A stretch of 64,000 nt of DNA from Candidatus Peregrinibacteria bacterium (lineage in GTDB: Bacteria; Patescibacteriota; Gracilibacteria; UM-FILTER-43-11). The notes beneath the pieces are model-generated. The model saw only the letters and a list, made by a program, of their open reading frames with translations, had not been told where the DNA came from and ran no database searches. The stretch's first letter is position 1. Each line of letters starts with the position of its first letter. The stretch is from NCBI GenBank assembly GCA_016699515.1, contig CP064978.1, forward strand, positions 1,054,001 to 1,118,000. The letters are read 5' to 3'. Below are positions 20,864 through 30,425 of this stretch, piece by piece. Made by a program: the position numbers and the translations under genes.

Positions 20864-20921
20864 TATATCAGCGTCGCTCTTTTGCCACTACTAAAAAGCA
20901 GCCCTCTTTTTACCCCTTGTT

Positions 20922-22118
20922 TTACCGAGGCAGTCGCCGGGGAGAACGGGGTTTTTGAGCAAGAATCTGGCCGAGCTGTTTTCGTGTTCGAACCGTCAAA
21001 CTGCCGCCTTCTGCGTTGCTCATCAGGGCGGCTATTTGCTGCAAATTGACTAAGTCTGTGTAGCGTCGTAATCCGGCAGTAACGGGGGTGTAGGCACTGT
21101 GACCTGCCACCAAGTTGCCATCATTTTGGTTTTGATCCCCCACAAACCATTGCACCTGTTTTACACGTTTTAACGTTTCAGAATCGATCGTCGTTCCTCC
21201 CCATTCAATGCGATGCAGTTGAGTTCTATTATTCATTAAATTCAGTGCCGCGTTACGATACAAGGCCGCCACCTTCTTCTGCTGAAGAAAGGTCGCCGCA
21301 TAATGATTGACCAAAATCATGAATTCACGAACGATCATTTCGGCGGGAGTGGTGGGGTTTTGGTCGTAGGGCTTTGGAAAGCTTTTTTGAGCTTTGGGCG
21401 GCAATTGAGCCATTATCGCGGCCAATAGTGGGTCACGAGCGGCCGTTCGTTCTTTGTATAAGCGCTCTGCTATCTTTTTTGCATGATCAAGCATTCGTCC
21501 ATTTGGCGTTGCCGTGCCTGCGGCCAACTCCGCATTCGCCTCGGCGTATTTTAAGTTAGTGCGCGCCTTTACAGCAGCATATTCAATCTCTGCGCAATAG
21601 CATGCCTCTGCTGTTAAATCCGAATCGTTCATGGTAAGTGCGTCGAACTCAAATACAAAACACAACGTTGGCACCACCCGACCTTCATTTAAGCTATAAA
21701 TTCCTTCGGAAAGACTCCATGGCAACATCGGAAAATTCGTTGGAATCGCGCTCAGCTCGCCCTTTTTTCCACCCGGATAGCCAAAATATTCGGTTTGCCA
21801 ACGAGCCCTGGCCGCTAGATCCAGGGGGGAATCGGGCGTAATCACCTCGCCTAAATTGGGCAAATAAACCCGCAGATAATAGATTTTTTCATTTTGATCA
21901 TATTCCACCCAAAAACCATCATCCCGATCTTTCTGACCCGTTTGCGCATTCACTGTTGGCTCGTCGACCGTTAGGCAATCATCGATGCCTTTCCGGGTCG
22001 CCATCCGGGTAAAGATTTGATGGCTATAGCTTAATTCTTTTGCTTGATCCATCGCTTCGGAGCCGGGTTCAAATCCGTCCGGTGGTAATGCATAATCGCG
22101 ATTGGGCGTTCGGGTCAT
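20922..22118 (-). CDS. Divergent RNB-domain (RNase II/R-like) protein with conserved acidic cluster
   Basis: The product has 398 residues. The pattern CLTVDEP (Asp52)...QKDRDD (Asp64, 66, 67) matches the metal-binding Asp cluster of RNase II/R. It is followed by YYLRVYLPNLGEVITPDSPLD, LAARARWQTEYF and FPMLPWSLSEGIYSLNEG, the order seen in RNB domains. Further on, EFMILVNHYAATFL...LYRNAAL matches the RNB helix before the substrate channel, and YTPVTAGLRRYTDLVN (Arg351, Arg352) matches the SPIRRYxDL block. No cold-shock, OB or S1 RNA-binding domains are present, unlike RNase II/R. It overlaps the end of its paralogue's gene by 4 bp. A 3'-5' exoribonuclease activity is plausible. Confidence 0.7.
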   Translation of the reverse strand: MTRTPNRDYALPPDGFEPGSEAMDQAKELSYSHQIFTRMATRKGIDDCLTVDEPTVNAQTGQKDRDDGFWVEYDQNEKIYYLRVYLPNLGEVITPDSPLDLAARARWQTEYFGYPGGKKGELSAIPTNFPMLPWSLSEGIYSLNEGRVVPTLCFVFEFDALTMNDSDLTAEACYCAEIEYAAVKARTNLKYAEANAELAAGTATPNGRMLDHAKKIAERLYKERTAARDPLLAAIMAQLPPKAQKSFPKPYDQNPTTPAEMIVREFMILVNHYAATFLQQKKVAALYRNAALNLMNNRTQLHRIEWGGTTIDSETLKRVKQVQWFVGDQNQNDGNLVAGHSAYTPVTAGLRRYTDLVNLQQIAALMSNAEGGSLTVRTRKQLGQILAQKPRSPRRLPR

Positions 22119-23158
22119 TGGGTAAATTGGTTAAGAATACTTTCAATTTGGTCCCGACTATAGGGCGCTTGTTCATCATCGGTGCCGTTTAACATGCCTG
22201 CCAACCGATACAGCTGATATGTATTGAGCAAATCAGGATAACACCCTAGTGAGTTCGTGATGGGGGCTTGCTCTCCGTAACCAACCACCAAGTCAGGTTC
22301 AGGCTGTACGTTCCAAGCGCCCCTAAATGCGATTTGGGGCGGAAAAAACCTATCAACCCCTTCCCGAACCACATGCATAACCGCATTTCTATAACATCCG
22401 GCTATATTGGTCTGTTCCAATGTTTGCGCCGCCACAGCGTTTGCCAGCCAGCCCAACTCTCGACTCACCGAGATCGCGTCGTTTATTGATGCTTCTTTTG
22501 GGGCATCTGGCCACACGGCTTTTTTGGTAAGTCCGCCTGTTTGCTCGGTGAATCTTGCCCAAAGTTCCTGCAGATTTGTTTGCCTCAACGCCTGCAGTCC
22601 ACGAGCGATGAATCGCAGCATATGCAAATGATCCGGTGCACCGGGCTCGTTCATGCCTTTGTTTACCTCCGTGTCTGTATAACTTTTTGTCACGAAGGTT
22701 GGGCCATAATGAATCGATATCGATGGATCAATTTCAATTTCCTCCCTTCTGTTGCTCATTTGTGCTGTGATGGGAAATTCAAATTGGAGCGCAAGGGTTG
22801 TTCTTGCCTGGCGGAACCTGAGCCTGTCCCTTAAAATTCTTGGTATCATTTGCTGGGCAGCCAGCCCTGAGCTGGTGGAAGTGTCCTGCCACCTTGTTTT
22901 TGCCTCTTCATTTAAAATCGGATCCGCGTGAATAATGACTCCTGCATTGGGAACACATAGCCTCAATAAATATTCATGCTGCTGCCTTCTTCTTTCAATC
23001 CAAAATGCCCATTGCCCATCGGGATCAATGGTAACGCATCGAGTCACTTCTTCTTGGTGAGTATCGATCAGCCCATCAATCGATCGGACTAATGCTTTTG
23101 CGCTTGCAATTTGTTGGGGGTTAAATCCGCCGGGCGATCGGCTGGGATCGTTCCTCAT
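22115..23158 (-). CDS. RNB-domain paralogue lacking the catalytic Asp cluster
   Basis: The product has 347 residues. It aligns in order with the downstream 398-residue protein: CVTIDPDGQWAFWIE, LLRLCVPNAGVIIHADPIL, NEEAKTRWQDT, GWLANAVAAQTL...CYRNAVMHV and ITNSLGCYPDLLN. The DxDD part of the acidic cluster is missing (only Asp45 is clear) and RRY is replaced by GCY, so it is probably catalytically inactive. The gene precedes and overlaps the apparently active paralogue (ATGA), implying coupled translation and perhaps a heterodimer with one catalytic and one structural or RNA-binding subunit. Confidence 0.65.
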   Translation of the reverse strand: MRNDPSRSPGGFNPQQIASAKALVRSIDGLIDTHQEEVTRCVTIDPDGQWAFWIERRRQQHEYLLRLCVPNAGVIIHADPILNEEAKTRWQDTSTSSGLAAQQMIPRILRDRLRFRQARTTLALQFEFPITAQMSNRREEIEIDPSISIHYGPTFVTKSYTDTEVNKGMNEPGAPDHLHMLRFIARGLQALRQTNLQELWARFTEQTGGLTKKAVWPDAPKEASINDAISVSRELGWLANAVAAQTLEQTNIAGCYRNAVMHVVREGVDRFFPPQIAFRGAWNVQPEPDLVVGYGEQAPITNSLGCYPDLLNTYQLYRLAGMLNGTDDEQAPYSRDQIESILNQFTQ

Positions 23159-23286
23159 GGGGCAACAGGGTTAAGGGCGAATTATAATGGTTTTTGTCCT
23201 CCGGGGCAAGTGGGTTGATTTTCTTTAAATCAAGATGACTTTTTGCGCTTATTCTAGTAAATTATCAAGGCTCACTTAATCCCCTT

Positions 23287-25099
23287 ATGAAAAATATTCG
23301 AAATTTTTGCATCATCGCTCACATTGATCACGGAAAATCGACGCTGGCCGATCGGTTTTTAGAGGTCACGCAAACCATGGACAAACGGGATATGAATCAT
23401 GGGCAAATGCTCGACACCATGGAACTGGAGCAGGAACGTGGAATTACCATTAAGCTTCAGCCCGTGCGGATGGATTACAAAGGCTATATTCTGAATTTGA
23501 TCGATACGCCCGGTCATGTGGATTTTACCTACGAAGTGAGCCGGTCGATTGCGGCGTGCGAAGGCGCGCTACTCGTGATCGATGCCACCCAAGGTATTCA
23601 AGCCCAAACGCTGGCCAACCTTTATATGGCCATGGAGCTGGATCTGAAGATTATTCCGGTGATCAACAAAATTGATATGCCGGCGGCTGACCCGGAACGA
23701 ATTAAAATTGAAATTGAAAATACGCTCGCGATCCCGCGTGAAGAAGTGGTGGAGGTGTCGGCCAAAACCGGTCAAAACGTGGAGCAATTGATCGAAGCGA
23801 TCATTGAACGCATTCCTTCGCCGGCCGATGCGGGCATGCGCCCGCTGATGGGCATCACGTCGGACGCTGAAACCAAAGCGCTGGTGTTTGATTCGGTGTA
23901 CGATTCATATCGAGGAGTCGTGGCGTATGTGCGCGTGGTGAGCGGAACCATTCAAAAAGGAGATATGTTGCGCTTTTTAAACGCCAAAACCGACATCGAA
24001 GTGAGCGATTTGGGCTACTTTCGCCCCCAATACCAATCGCAAAAACAACTGCTCCCCGGCGAAGTGGGCTATTTGATCACCGGCTTAAAATCGGTAGGAG
24101 AAGCACGTGGGTGATACCATTTTGGAAGGAGATCGTACTTTGATGGAAAAAGCCATGGCCTTGCCCGGGTACAAAAAAGTAACCCCGATGGTGTACGCCG
24201 GTATTTACTGCGTCGACGGCGACGACTTTCCGCAACTACGCGATTCGCTCGAAAAACTGACATTGAACGACGCGGCCCTCACCTATGAACCGGATCAATC
24301 GTCGGCGCTTGGATCGGGATTTCGCTGCGGATTTTTGGGCCTACTCCACATGGACATCGTTCAAGAACGACTGGAACGAGAGTACGATCTGGACCTGATT
24401 ATGACCGCCCCCTCGGTTTCGTACGAAGTGCTCATGAAAGACGGTCGCGCCATCACCATTTCTTCGCCAGCCCTCATGCCGGACCCCAGCACCATCGAAA
24501 CGATTTCGGAACCTTGGATCAAAATGGAAGTGGTGTGCCCCAAAGAAGTGGTCGGCAGCATCATGAAACTGGCGCAACAACGCCGTGGAGTCCACAAAAA
24601 CCTGAGTTACATCGACCAAGATCGGGTGCTTTTGCTCTTCGAAATTCCCCTTGCCACCGTGATTCTCGATTTTTACGACGTGCTCAAAAATGTGAGCAGC
24701 GGTTACGCGTCGATGAACTACGAATGGATTGGATATCGACCTGAAAATTTGGTGAAGCTCGACATGATGATCGCCGGGGAACGCGTCGACGGCCTGAGCG
24801 TGATGTGCCACCGCACCGAAGCCCAAAACCTGGGCGGTCGCCTGGCCAAAAAACTCAAAGACGTCATCCCCCGCGCCCAATTCCAAATCGCCATTCAAGC
24901 GGCCATTGGCGGCAAAATCATCGCGCGCGAAACCATCTCGGCCCTGCGTAAAGACGTAACCGCTAAACTATACGGAGGGGACGTAACCCGCAAAAACAAG
25001 CTTTTGAAAAAGCAAAAAGCCGGTAAAAAGCGGATGAAACAAGTGGGCAGCATCGAATTGCCTCAAGATGCGTTCCAGGCGATTTTGAAGAAGGATTAG
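23287..25099 (+). CDS. lepA: Elongation factor 4 (LepA), one frameshift
   Basis: A complete LepA of about 604 residues: GTPase motifs AHIDHGKSTL, DTPGHVDF and NKIDMPAADP in the first half, then domains II and V, and the LepA-specific C-terminal domain with LLKKQKAGKKRMKQ. The frame breaks at 24107-24111 in GCACGTGGGTGAT; restoring a lost GT gives SVGEARVGDTIL, the family consensus. EF4 acts on stalled ribosomes and can back-translocate tRNA. Because the family is near-universal and the rest is intact, the break is probably a sequencing error. Confidence 0.95.
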
Positions 25100-25213
25100 G
25101 GGTTAAAATTAGGCTTTAACTAGTCAAAAGCTGCGTGAGGTGGTATGGTTTTTTGGTGGATGTGGCAAACAGTCACTAGTTGTAGTCACACATTTAACCA
25201 TTTACTTAACATT

Positions 25214-25549
25214 ATGAATAAACTTGAGCTGCTAAAAAAAGCTATTGAATTACGTAAACCTATCTCTTTCAAATATAATAAAGAGGGCAAAGTTGAAGGA
25301 GAAAGAATTGGTAATGTTCACGCTATATTCATATTCACAAAAAAATCTGGAGAACAAGATACAAAGGTTCACATTGTTCAAACAGGAGGTGTCTCGGATA
25401 CTGAACCAAACAATTTTCCAGACTTTAGAATGTTTAACATATCTGAACTTTCTAATGTAATAATACTAGAAAATGAAAACGAATTTTCAATTAATGAAAA
25501 ATACAATCCTGAATGGAAAGGGTATGAAAATATAATTGCCAAAATTTAA
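25214..25549 (+). CDS. Small WYL-like domain protein
   Basis: The product has 111 residues. AIELRKPISFKYN near the start, followed by a beta-rich core, resembles the ligand- or nucleic-acid-sensing WYL domain, but the signature triplet is not clear, so the assignment is weak. The composition is very AT-rich, unlike lepA next door. The stop is one base before the ATG of the Shedu-like gene, so the two are probably translated together. WYL proteins often regulate or take part in defence loci. Confidence 0.45.
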   Translation: MNKLELLKKAIELRKPISFKYNKEGKVEGERIGNVHAIFIFTKKSGEQDTKVHIVQTGGVSDTEPNNFPDFRMFNISELSNVIILENENEFSINEKYNPEWKGYENIIAKI

Positions 25550-25550
25550 T

Positions 25551-26555
25551 ATGAGTATTCAATATGATAAAGAAATTTTTGCTAATGAAGGAATTGTCTT
25601 AAAAGCGAATTTTTCAGGTATGGAACACGGTATTGCAAATGCAGCAAATTTGACCATGTCATTTTACGCCTATGAAAAACAAACAGGACAACCAATTTTC
25701 TCAGAAAAATTAAATATTGAGCAAATTAGAGAATTATATGACCACTTAAATCAAATTTCTTTAGTAACGGATTCGTCAAAGTTTACTTCTGGAAAATTTA
25801 TTGAAACTACGGATGAGGTTTTGGAAATACTGAATGACTTAAAATCTATCGCCCCAGAGATCTTGAAACTTATCCTGGATAAATTAAATGGAGATGAAAA
25901 AATTAAAACAATACTAGAATCCTTGTCTGATATTGAACTAAAACATCTCTCAGCAGCCCATAGGCAAAAAATCCTATCAAACTGAAATTGATCATTTAGA
26001 GCAACTTCTAGAATTAGAAGAAAAAGGAAACATGGTCGAAGAAATTGAAAAATATGCAAATTTAAGACTATATAGAGCAGGTCAACCGGAAAAAATATTT
26101 CAAAATTGGATTGAACAAAATCTATGGGTATTTGGAGTCGAATATACAAAAAACATGATGCCAGAAAAATAGCATTGTTTAGTGAAGGAGATTTACTAAT
26201 GGAATCATTAGATGGATTTTTAGACTTAATAGAACTGAAAAGACCTAAATATGGAATTTTTCAACATGACATAAGTCATAATTGCTATTATCCAACAAGT
26301 GATTTATCAAAGGTAATAGGTCAATGCTTGTTTTATTTACAAAAACTTGATGACTATAAATTAAACCTTGAGAAAGAACATAAAGTAAAAATACTTTGTC
26401 CTAGAATCAAAATTGTTGCCGGGAGGACAAATAATTTTAACGGCGAACAGTTTAGCACCTTGAGAATGCTGAATTCTAATTTAAACCACATACAGGTGGT
26501 TTCCTATGATTACCTGTTAAGCTGCGGTAAGAAAATTATTGCCAGTTATGAATAA
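25551..26555 (+). CDS. Shedu-like DUF4263 anti-phage nuclease, two frameshifts
   Basis: The three segments join after one-base corrections in A-runs, near 25968 (A6) and near 26165 (A5). The joined product is about 334 residues. The N-terminal 140 residues are variable. The C-terminal part has FQNWIEQNLWVFGVEYTK and then SLDGFLDLIELKRPKYGIF, the PD-(D/E)xK-like DUF4263 core with the D...ExK metal and catalytic residues. Shedu (SduA) is a known anti-phage DNA endonuclease of this family. It sits in an AT-rich island with other defence-type genes. Either it is intact and misread, or it is decaying. Confidence 0.75.
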
Positions 26556-26629
26556 ATTCTTCAACTACCCACATCATTTTTACCTTCTCAAAGTTAACCT
26601 TATAAACTTGGGTTCAATTTTTACTAAAT

Positions 26630-27468
26630 ATGTATGGATATAATTTCAAAAAAACACGTAGGGCGTTTGCTGAGTATTTGGTCTGCTTTTCAAACCTAAG
26701 AGAAATCCACGCATATTTTGATGATCAAGATATTGAATACATTGAACTCGAAGGGGGCGAGCAGCAGTCTGGAGAGCGCCGTAGCTTGATATATGGGTAT
26801 TACAAATCCATCTCATGGGGCAAATGGAATGACATCTCGAAAGTAATTGCAGTTTTCGAAGAAATACTCGGAAATATACACTCTGCCTTTGGAGATATGT
26901 ACAAAGAACAACAAAAAAGGCTTATCAATGCCCTTGAGTCAGACGGATTTTATCTGGAAGAAGGTAAGCTCGTGCACAAAAATAGTTTCCCGCTTTCGGA
27001 GAACTCAGCGCTTCATTCAAGTGAATTACTAAACAATAGACAATTAAAGCTCCATATTCAAAGAATGGAGAACTCAATTAACAGCGATCCTGATTTGGCT
27101 ATTGGTAACGCAAAAGAACTCATTGAGACCACTTGTAAAAATATCTTAGATAATGAAAAATTCTATATTCGAAGAACAATGATCTACCACAATTAATGAA
27201 GCTGGTTGCAAAGGAATTAAAAATTACTCCTGAAGATATCAGTGAAAAAGTGAGGGGCGAGGAAACGATCAAGCGGCTTCTAAGTAATCTTTCAACAGTT
27301 GTTAATGGCATCTCGGAACTAAGAAACCTATATGGATCAGGGCATGGGAAGAAAAAACATTATACTTCTTTAGAACCACGGCATGCGAGACTTGCTGTAG
27401 GTGCGAGTTCGGTTTTGGCAACCTTTATAATAGAGACTTATGAAAAACACAAAAACAAAAAACAATAG
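26630..27468 (+). CDS. Abortive-infection-type protein with Abi_C domain, one frameshift
   Basis: The N-terminal 190 residues are unfamiliar. The C-terminal part has ETTCKNILDN and SELRNLYGSGHGKK...EPRHARLAVGASSVLATFI, the Abi_C (abortive infection C-terminal) signature. The frame breaks near 27180 (AGAACAATGATC); adding one A gives RTNDLPQLMKLVAKEL and a product of about 279 residues. Abi_C proteins are linked to phage resistance, with a mechanism that is poorly known. The gene lies between the Shedu-like and DUF4917 genes in the same orientation. Confidence 0.7.
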
Positions 27469-27502
27469 GTCGTAGTATTCACTTTTTGTTATTTCCCTAC
27501 TC

Positions 27503-27535
27503 CCATTTACCTTCTCCAAGCGAAACTTGTAATGT
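27503..27535 (+). repeat. 33-bp direct repeat, copy 1, behind the Abi_C gene
   Basis: It matches 28693-28725 at 31 of 33 positions; the shared core is CCTTCTCCAAGCGAA. A weaker relative (ACCTTCTCAAAG) occurs near 26581 behind the Shedu-like gene. Confidence 0.75.
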
Positions 27536-27606
27536 CGAGGACTGTATAATGGATTAACAGAATAAGGGAGATTAGTAGTTTTTAGTTTTAAGTTATAATT
27601 AATACT

Positions 27607-28674
27607 ATGAGTGACTATCCAAAAATATTTTCATTTGAGGAAGTAAAACAAGCTGCTCTCAAGAACAATGAGCATGGAAAATGTAACAAAGGAATTCATC
27701 TACTGCTAGGTAATGGATTTTCTCAGGCATACTACAAAGATTTTGGCTACACTACACTGTTCGATGCCGTAAAAGATGCAAAAGAAAACGAAAGAATTAA
27801 AAAGGTATTTGAATATTTTGGAACTTCAAATTTTGAAGCTGTTCTAAGCCTCTTAAAACACACCATATACCTTTCTTCGGTGTATGGCTTTGATAAAGGT
27901 GAGATTGAAACTGATTACAACAAGGTTCGTGATGCCCTTGCTGGTGCAATAGTAAAAGTACACCCTGAAAAAACCACTGAAATACCACCAGAAAACAAGC
28001 TATCATGCTATCAATTTTTATCTCAATTTGATGGGGTATACACTGTCAATTATGATCTTTTGTTGTATTGGACCGTCCTACAAGATCCCAATTTGGATTT
28101 TGGAGATTACTTTAATAGAGATGGAGAGACCCCTAAGGAATACTGTGAATATATTGAAGATGGAGGAAGGTCCAAAAAACACGTACTTTTTCTACATGGA
28201 GCTCTTCATCTTTTTCTTAAAAATGGTACTACAATAAAGAAGGTGTGGGGCAGCACTGTCCCATTAATAGATCAAATTAAAGATGAAATAAACAGGGGTT
28301 ATTACCCATTAGTCGTCGCTGAAGGAGATTCAAAATCAAAAAGAAGCAAATTAAATCTAATCCATACTTACTACATGCATACTCGAAATTGTGCAAACAA
28401 AATGGTCAATTTTTTACTTTTGGATTTTCATTTTCCGAGCAGGATAACCATATAATTGAAGCCATAATAAACAATCAAGGCATTAAATTCTTATGGATAG
28501 GTATACGAGGTGATTTTACAAAGGCAAAATCAAAAATTACTTACCCTAGCCTTGGAAATTGAGGAAAAAAGAAAGAAGTTTGTTAAGAAAGAGACTAAGG
28601 GATCAGGTAATATTTCGGTTTACTTCTATAATGCCGGTGACCTAGATATATGGGGGCGAGATAACCAGATTTAG
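27607..28674 (+). CDS. DUF4917 (SIR2-like) defence-associated protein, two frameshifts
   Basis: After correction near 28360 and near 28545 the product is about 355 residues. Diagnostic motifs are HLLLGNGFS near the start, YTVNYDLLLYW, HVLFLHGALHLF, and in the joined C-terminus GQFFTFGFSFSEQDNHII and KFLWIGIRG. These match DUF4917, a family with a SIR2-like Rossmann core that turns up in phage-defence loci. The GNG and NYD motifs could bind a nucleotide such as NAD+; that role is inference. The gene is bracketed by the two 33-bp direct repeats. Confidence 0.7.
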
Positions 28675-28692
28675 TGCGATTATCCTGCTATA

Positions 28693-28725
28693 CCATTTGC
28701 CTTCTCCAAGCGAATCTTGTAATGT
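28693..28725 (+). repeat. 33-bp direct repeat, copy 2, behind the DUF4917 gene
   Basis: See copy 1 at 27503-27535. The two copies bracket exactly one gene, and AT-rich composition ends shortly after this copy, before ribE. Confidence 0.75.
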
Positions 28726-28787
28726 TTAGTCTCGAATCCTTGCCCGCCGGTAGGCGTGGTAGTAATGTTGAGTCTCTAATTTAACTT

Positions 28788-29366
28788 ATGTTCACTGGTA
28801 TTATTCAAAGCATGGGCACGGTGCGGAAGTTAGACGGTCAGGTGGTTGAGGTTGCGGCGGCGGAGCTGATTAAAGATTTGAAGATTGGGAGCAGTATTGC
28901 GGTGGATGGGTCGTGTTTGACGGTCACGAGTTTTGTGGAGGATGGCTTTACCGCCGACTACATGCCCGAGACCGCTGACCGGACGATTTTGGGCGGGCGA
29001 AAGGTGGGTGATTTGGTCAATTTGGAGTTGCCGATGGCGGCCAATGGGCGGTTCGAGGGGCATATTGTCAGTGGACATGTGGATGCGACGGGAGCGGTGG
29101 TGAGTATTGAAGAGCGTGGCAATTCGAAGGAGTTGACGATTGAGTTTGCGAACGAGTTTGCCAAGTACGTGGTCGAAAAGGGATCGGTGACCTTGAACGG
29201 CATTAGTTTGACCGTGAGTGGTGTGCAGGGGGCACAACTGAAAGTGAGCCTGATTCCGCATACCTGGGCCGAAACCAACTTGCATTTGCTGCAGCCCGGC
29301 GATAGAGTGAACATCGAATTTGACTTACTGGCTAAACACCTCGAAAAATTAAAAGTTAATAGTTAA
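28788..29366 (+). CDS. ribE: Riboflavin synthase alpha subunit
   Basis: 192 residues with the two internal repeats typical of the enzyme: MFTGIIQSMGTV...GSSIAVDGSCLTV and later GHIVSGHVDATG...GSVTLNGISLTV. It dismutates two 6,7-dimethyl-8-ribityllumazine to riboflavin. The frame is intact. ribH follows within 65 bp, separated by a hairpin whose left arm covers the last codons. Other riboflavin genes are not in the window. Confidence 0.95.
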   Translation: MFTGIIQSMGTVRKLDGQVVEVAAAELIKDLKIGSSIAVDGSCLTVTSFVEDGFTADYMPETADRTILGGRKVGDLVNLELPMAANGRFEGHIVSGHVDATGAVVSIEERGNSKELTIEFANEFAKYVVEKGSVTLNGISLTVSGVQGAQLKVSLIPHTWAETNLHLLQPGDRVNIEFDLLAKHLEKLKVNS

Positions 29367-29421
29367 GAGTTAAGAATTTTTTTGGCGGCAACTATTAATT
29401 ATTAACTCTTAATTCTTAACT
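29353..29421. repeat. Intergenic word-repeat hairpin ribE/ribH
   Basis: The left arm is built of GTTAATAGTTAAGAGTTAAG words and the right arm of the complementary ATTAACTCTTAATTCTTAAC words, around a loop TTTTTGGCGGC. A close relative in opposite orientation lies at 34391-34475. Confidence 0.8.
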
Positions 29422-29430
29422 GAAGCAAAC

Positions 29431-29889
29431 GTGAGTTTGATAAACGATCAATCGACTGATATTAAGGTGAAAAAAGGAGCGCGTATTGCCATTGTGGTCA
29501 GCGAATACAACCCCGAGATTACCGATGCACTTTATGCCAGTTGTGTAGACGAATTGCTGCATCATGGGGTGGCCGAAAAGAATATTGAACGAGCGCTGGT
29601 TCCCGGTGCTTTTGAACTTCCGCTGGCATGCGAGCGCTTGGCTCAAACTAAAAAAGTGGATGCCATCATTGCACTCGGCTGTATCATCAAGGGGCAAACA
29701 CCGCATTTTGACTATATTGCTTTTGCGGTCGCGCAAGGTATAATGACCATAAGTTTACAATCTCGAATCCCGGTGGTTTTTGGTGTTCTCACCACCCACA
29801 ACGCTCGCCAAGCGCGAGCACGCATACGCTCTGGGTCTCGCGGGGACAAAGGAAAAGAAGCTGCCATCACTGCCCTGAAAATGATTTAA
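29431..29889 (+). CDS. ribH: 6,7-dimethyl-8-ribityllumazine synthase
   Basis: 152 residues starting at GTG. Motifs are RIAIVVSEYNPEIT, VPGAFELPLACERLA, IALGCIIKGQTPHFDYI and the C-terminal VFGVLTTHNARQARAR with GDKGKEAAITAL. It condenses the ribityl-pyrimidine with dihydroxybutanone phosphate. The catalytic His is present (TPHFDY). It pairs with ribE upstream. Confidence 0.95.
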   Translation: MSLINDQSTDIKVKKGARIAIVVSEYNPEITDALYASCVDELLHHGVAEKNIERALVPGAFELPLACERLAQTKKVDAIIALGCIIKGQTPHFDYIAFAVAQGIMTISLQSRIPVVFGVLTTHNARQARARIRSGSRGDKGKEAAITALKMI

Positions 29890-29899
29890 GCCATTTATC

Positions 29900-30250
29900 A
29901 TGCAACCACTCACCATTACCATTCAAGTTGTTGAAGGAAAAGAAAAGAGTCATTTGGTTCGCTTTTCGGGCGCGTTCGACGGTCACACCAAAGAGGTAGC
30001 CACCAGCTTGGAACGTTTGATCAACGAGATGACCGAAGGCACGTTGATTTTTGATTTTTCGGAACTGGTTTATCTAAACAGTTATGCGATCGGTCACATC
30101 GTTTCGTGGCACAATGTTTTAAAACAAAAGAAATGCGAAATCATCATCGCGAGTCTCAACAAGAATGTGGAGGACATCTTTAATGTTTTGGGGATTATTT
30201 CTCTTTTCCGCGTTTTTGCCGATGTGGACAGCGCGCTCCAAGCGCTTTAA
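29900..30250 (+). CDS. STAS-domain (anti-sigma-factor-antagonist-like) protein
   Basis: 116 residues; the pattern LIFDFSELVYLNSYAIGHIVSWH matches STAS domains, with a Ser in the usual phosphorylation loop. Such proteins bind anti-sigma kinases and release sigma factors, or serve in other partner-switching complexes. No kinase or sigma factor is nearby. A weak hairpin with a T-run (about 30263-30300) may terminate it. Confidence 0.75.
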   Translation: MQPLTITIQVVEGKEKSHLVRFSGAFDGHTKEVATSLERLINEMTEGTLIFDFSELVYLNSYAIGHIVSWHNVLKQKKCEIIIASLNKNVEDIFNVLGIISLFRVFADVDSALQAL

Positions 30251-30330
30251 TTTTTTGCGCCGAAAGCCCGCCTCACCCTTTACAGGAAGGGCCTTTTTCA
30301 CTACAATCTTTTAGCAATTTACGAATTGTA

Positions 30331-30425
30331 GACCGTATTGGTGGCCGTATCGTGGTCCGCATAGTGGATACACTATTCGGTTTACCATTCGGATCACCAT
30401 CCGGGTCACTATACGATTCGCAATC
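30331..30425. repeat. 12-bp-period word-repeat hairpin at the dnaJ 5' end
   Basis: Three left units resembling TGGTGGCCGTAT are followed by five units resembling TTCGGATCACCA, which are their approximate reverse complement. The array lies in frame with the truncated dnaJ and encodes LFGLPFGSPSGSLYDSQ. Confidence 0.7.

Noticed and set aside
25536..26555. Two or three separate small genes instead of a Shedu-like protein
   Set aside because: The parts join within A-runs with one-base changes, and the joined sequence gives the continuous DUF4263 core.
29431..29736. Minus-strand open frames over ribE and ribH
   Set aside because: They mirror the conserved riboflavin genes and have no start signals or family motifs.
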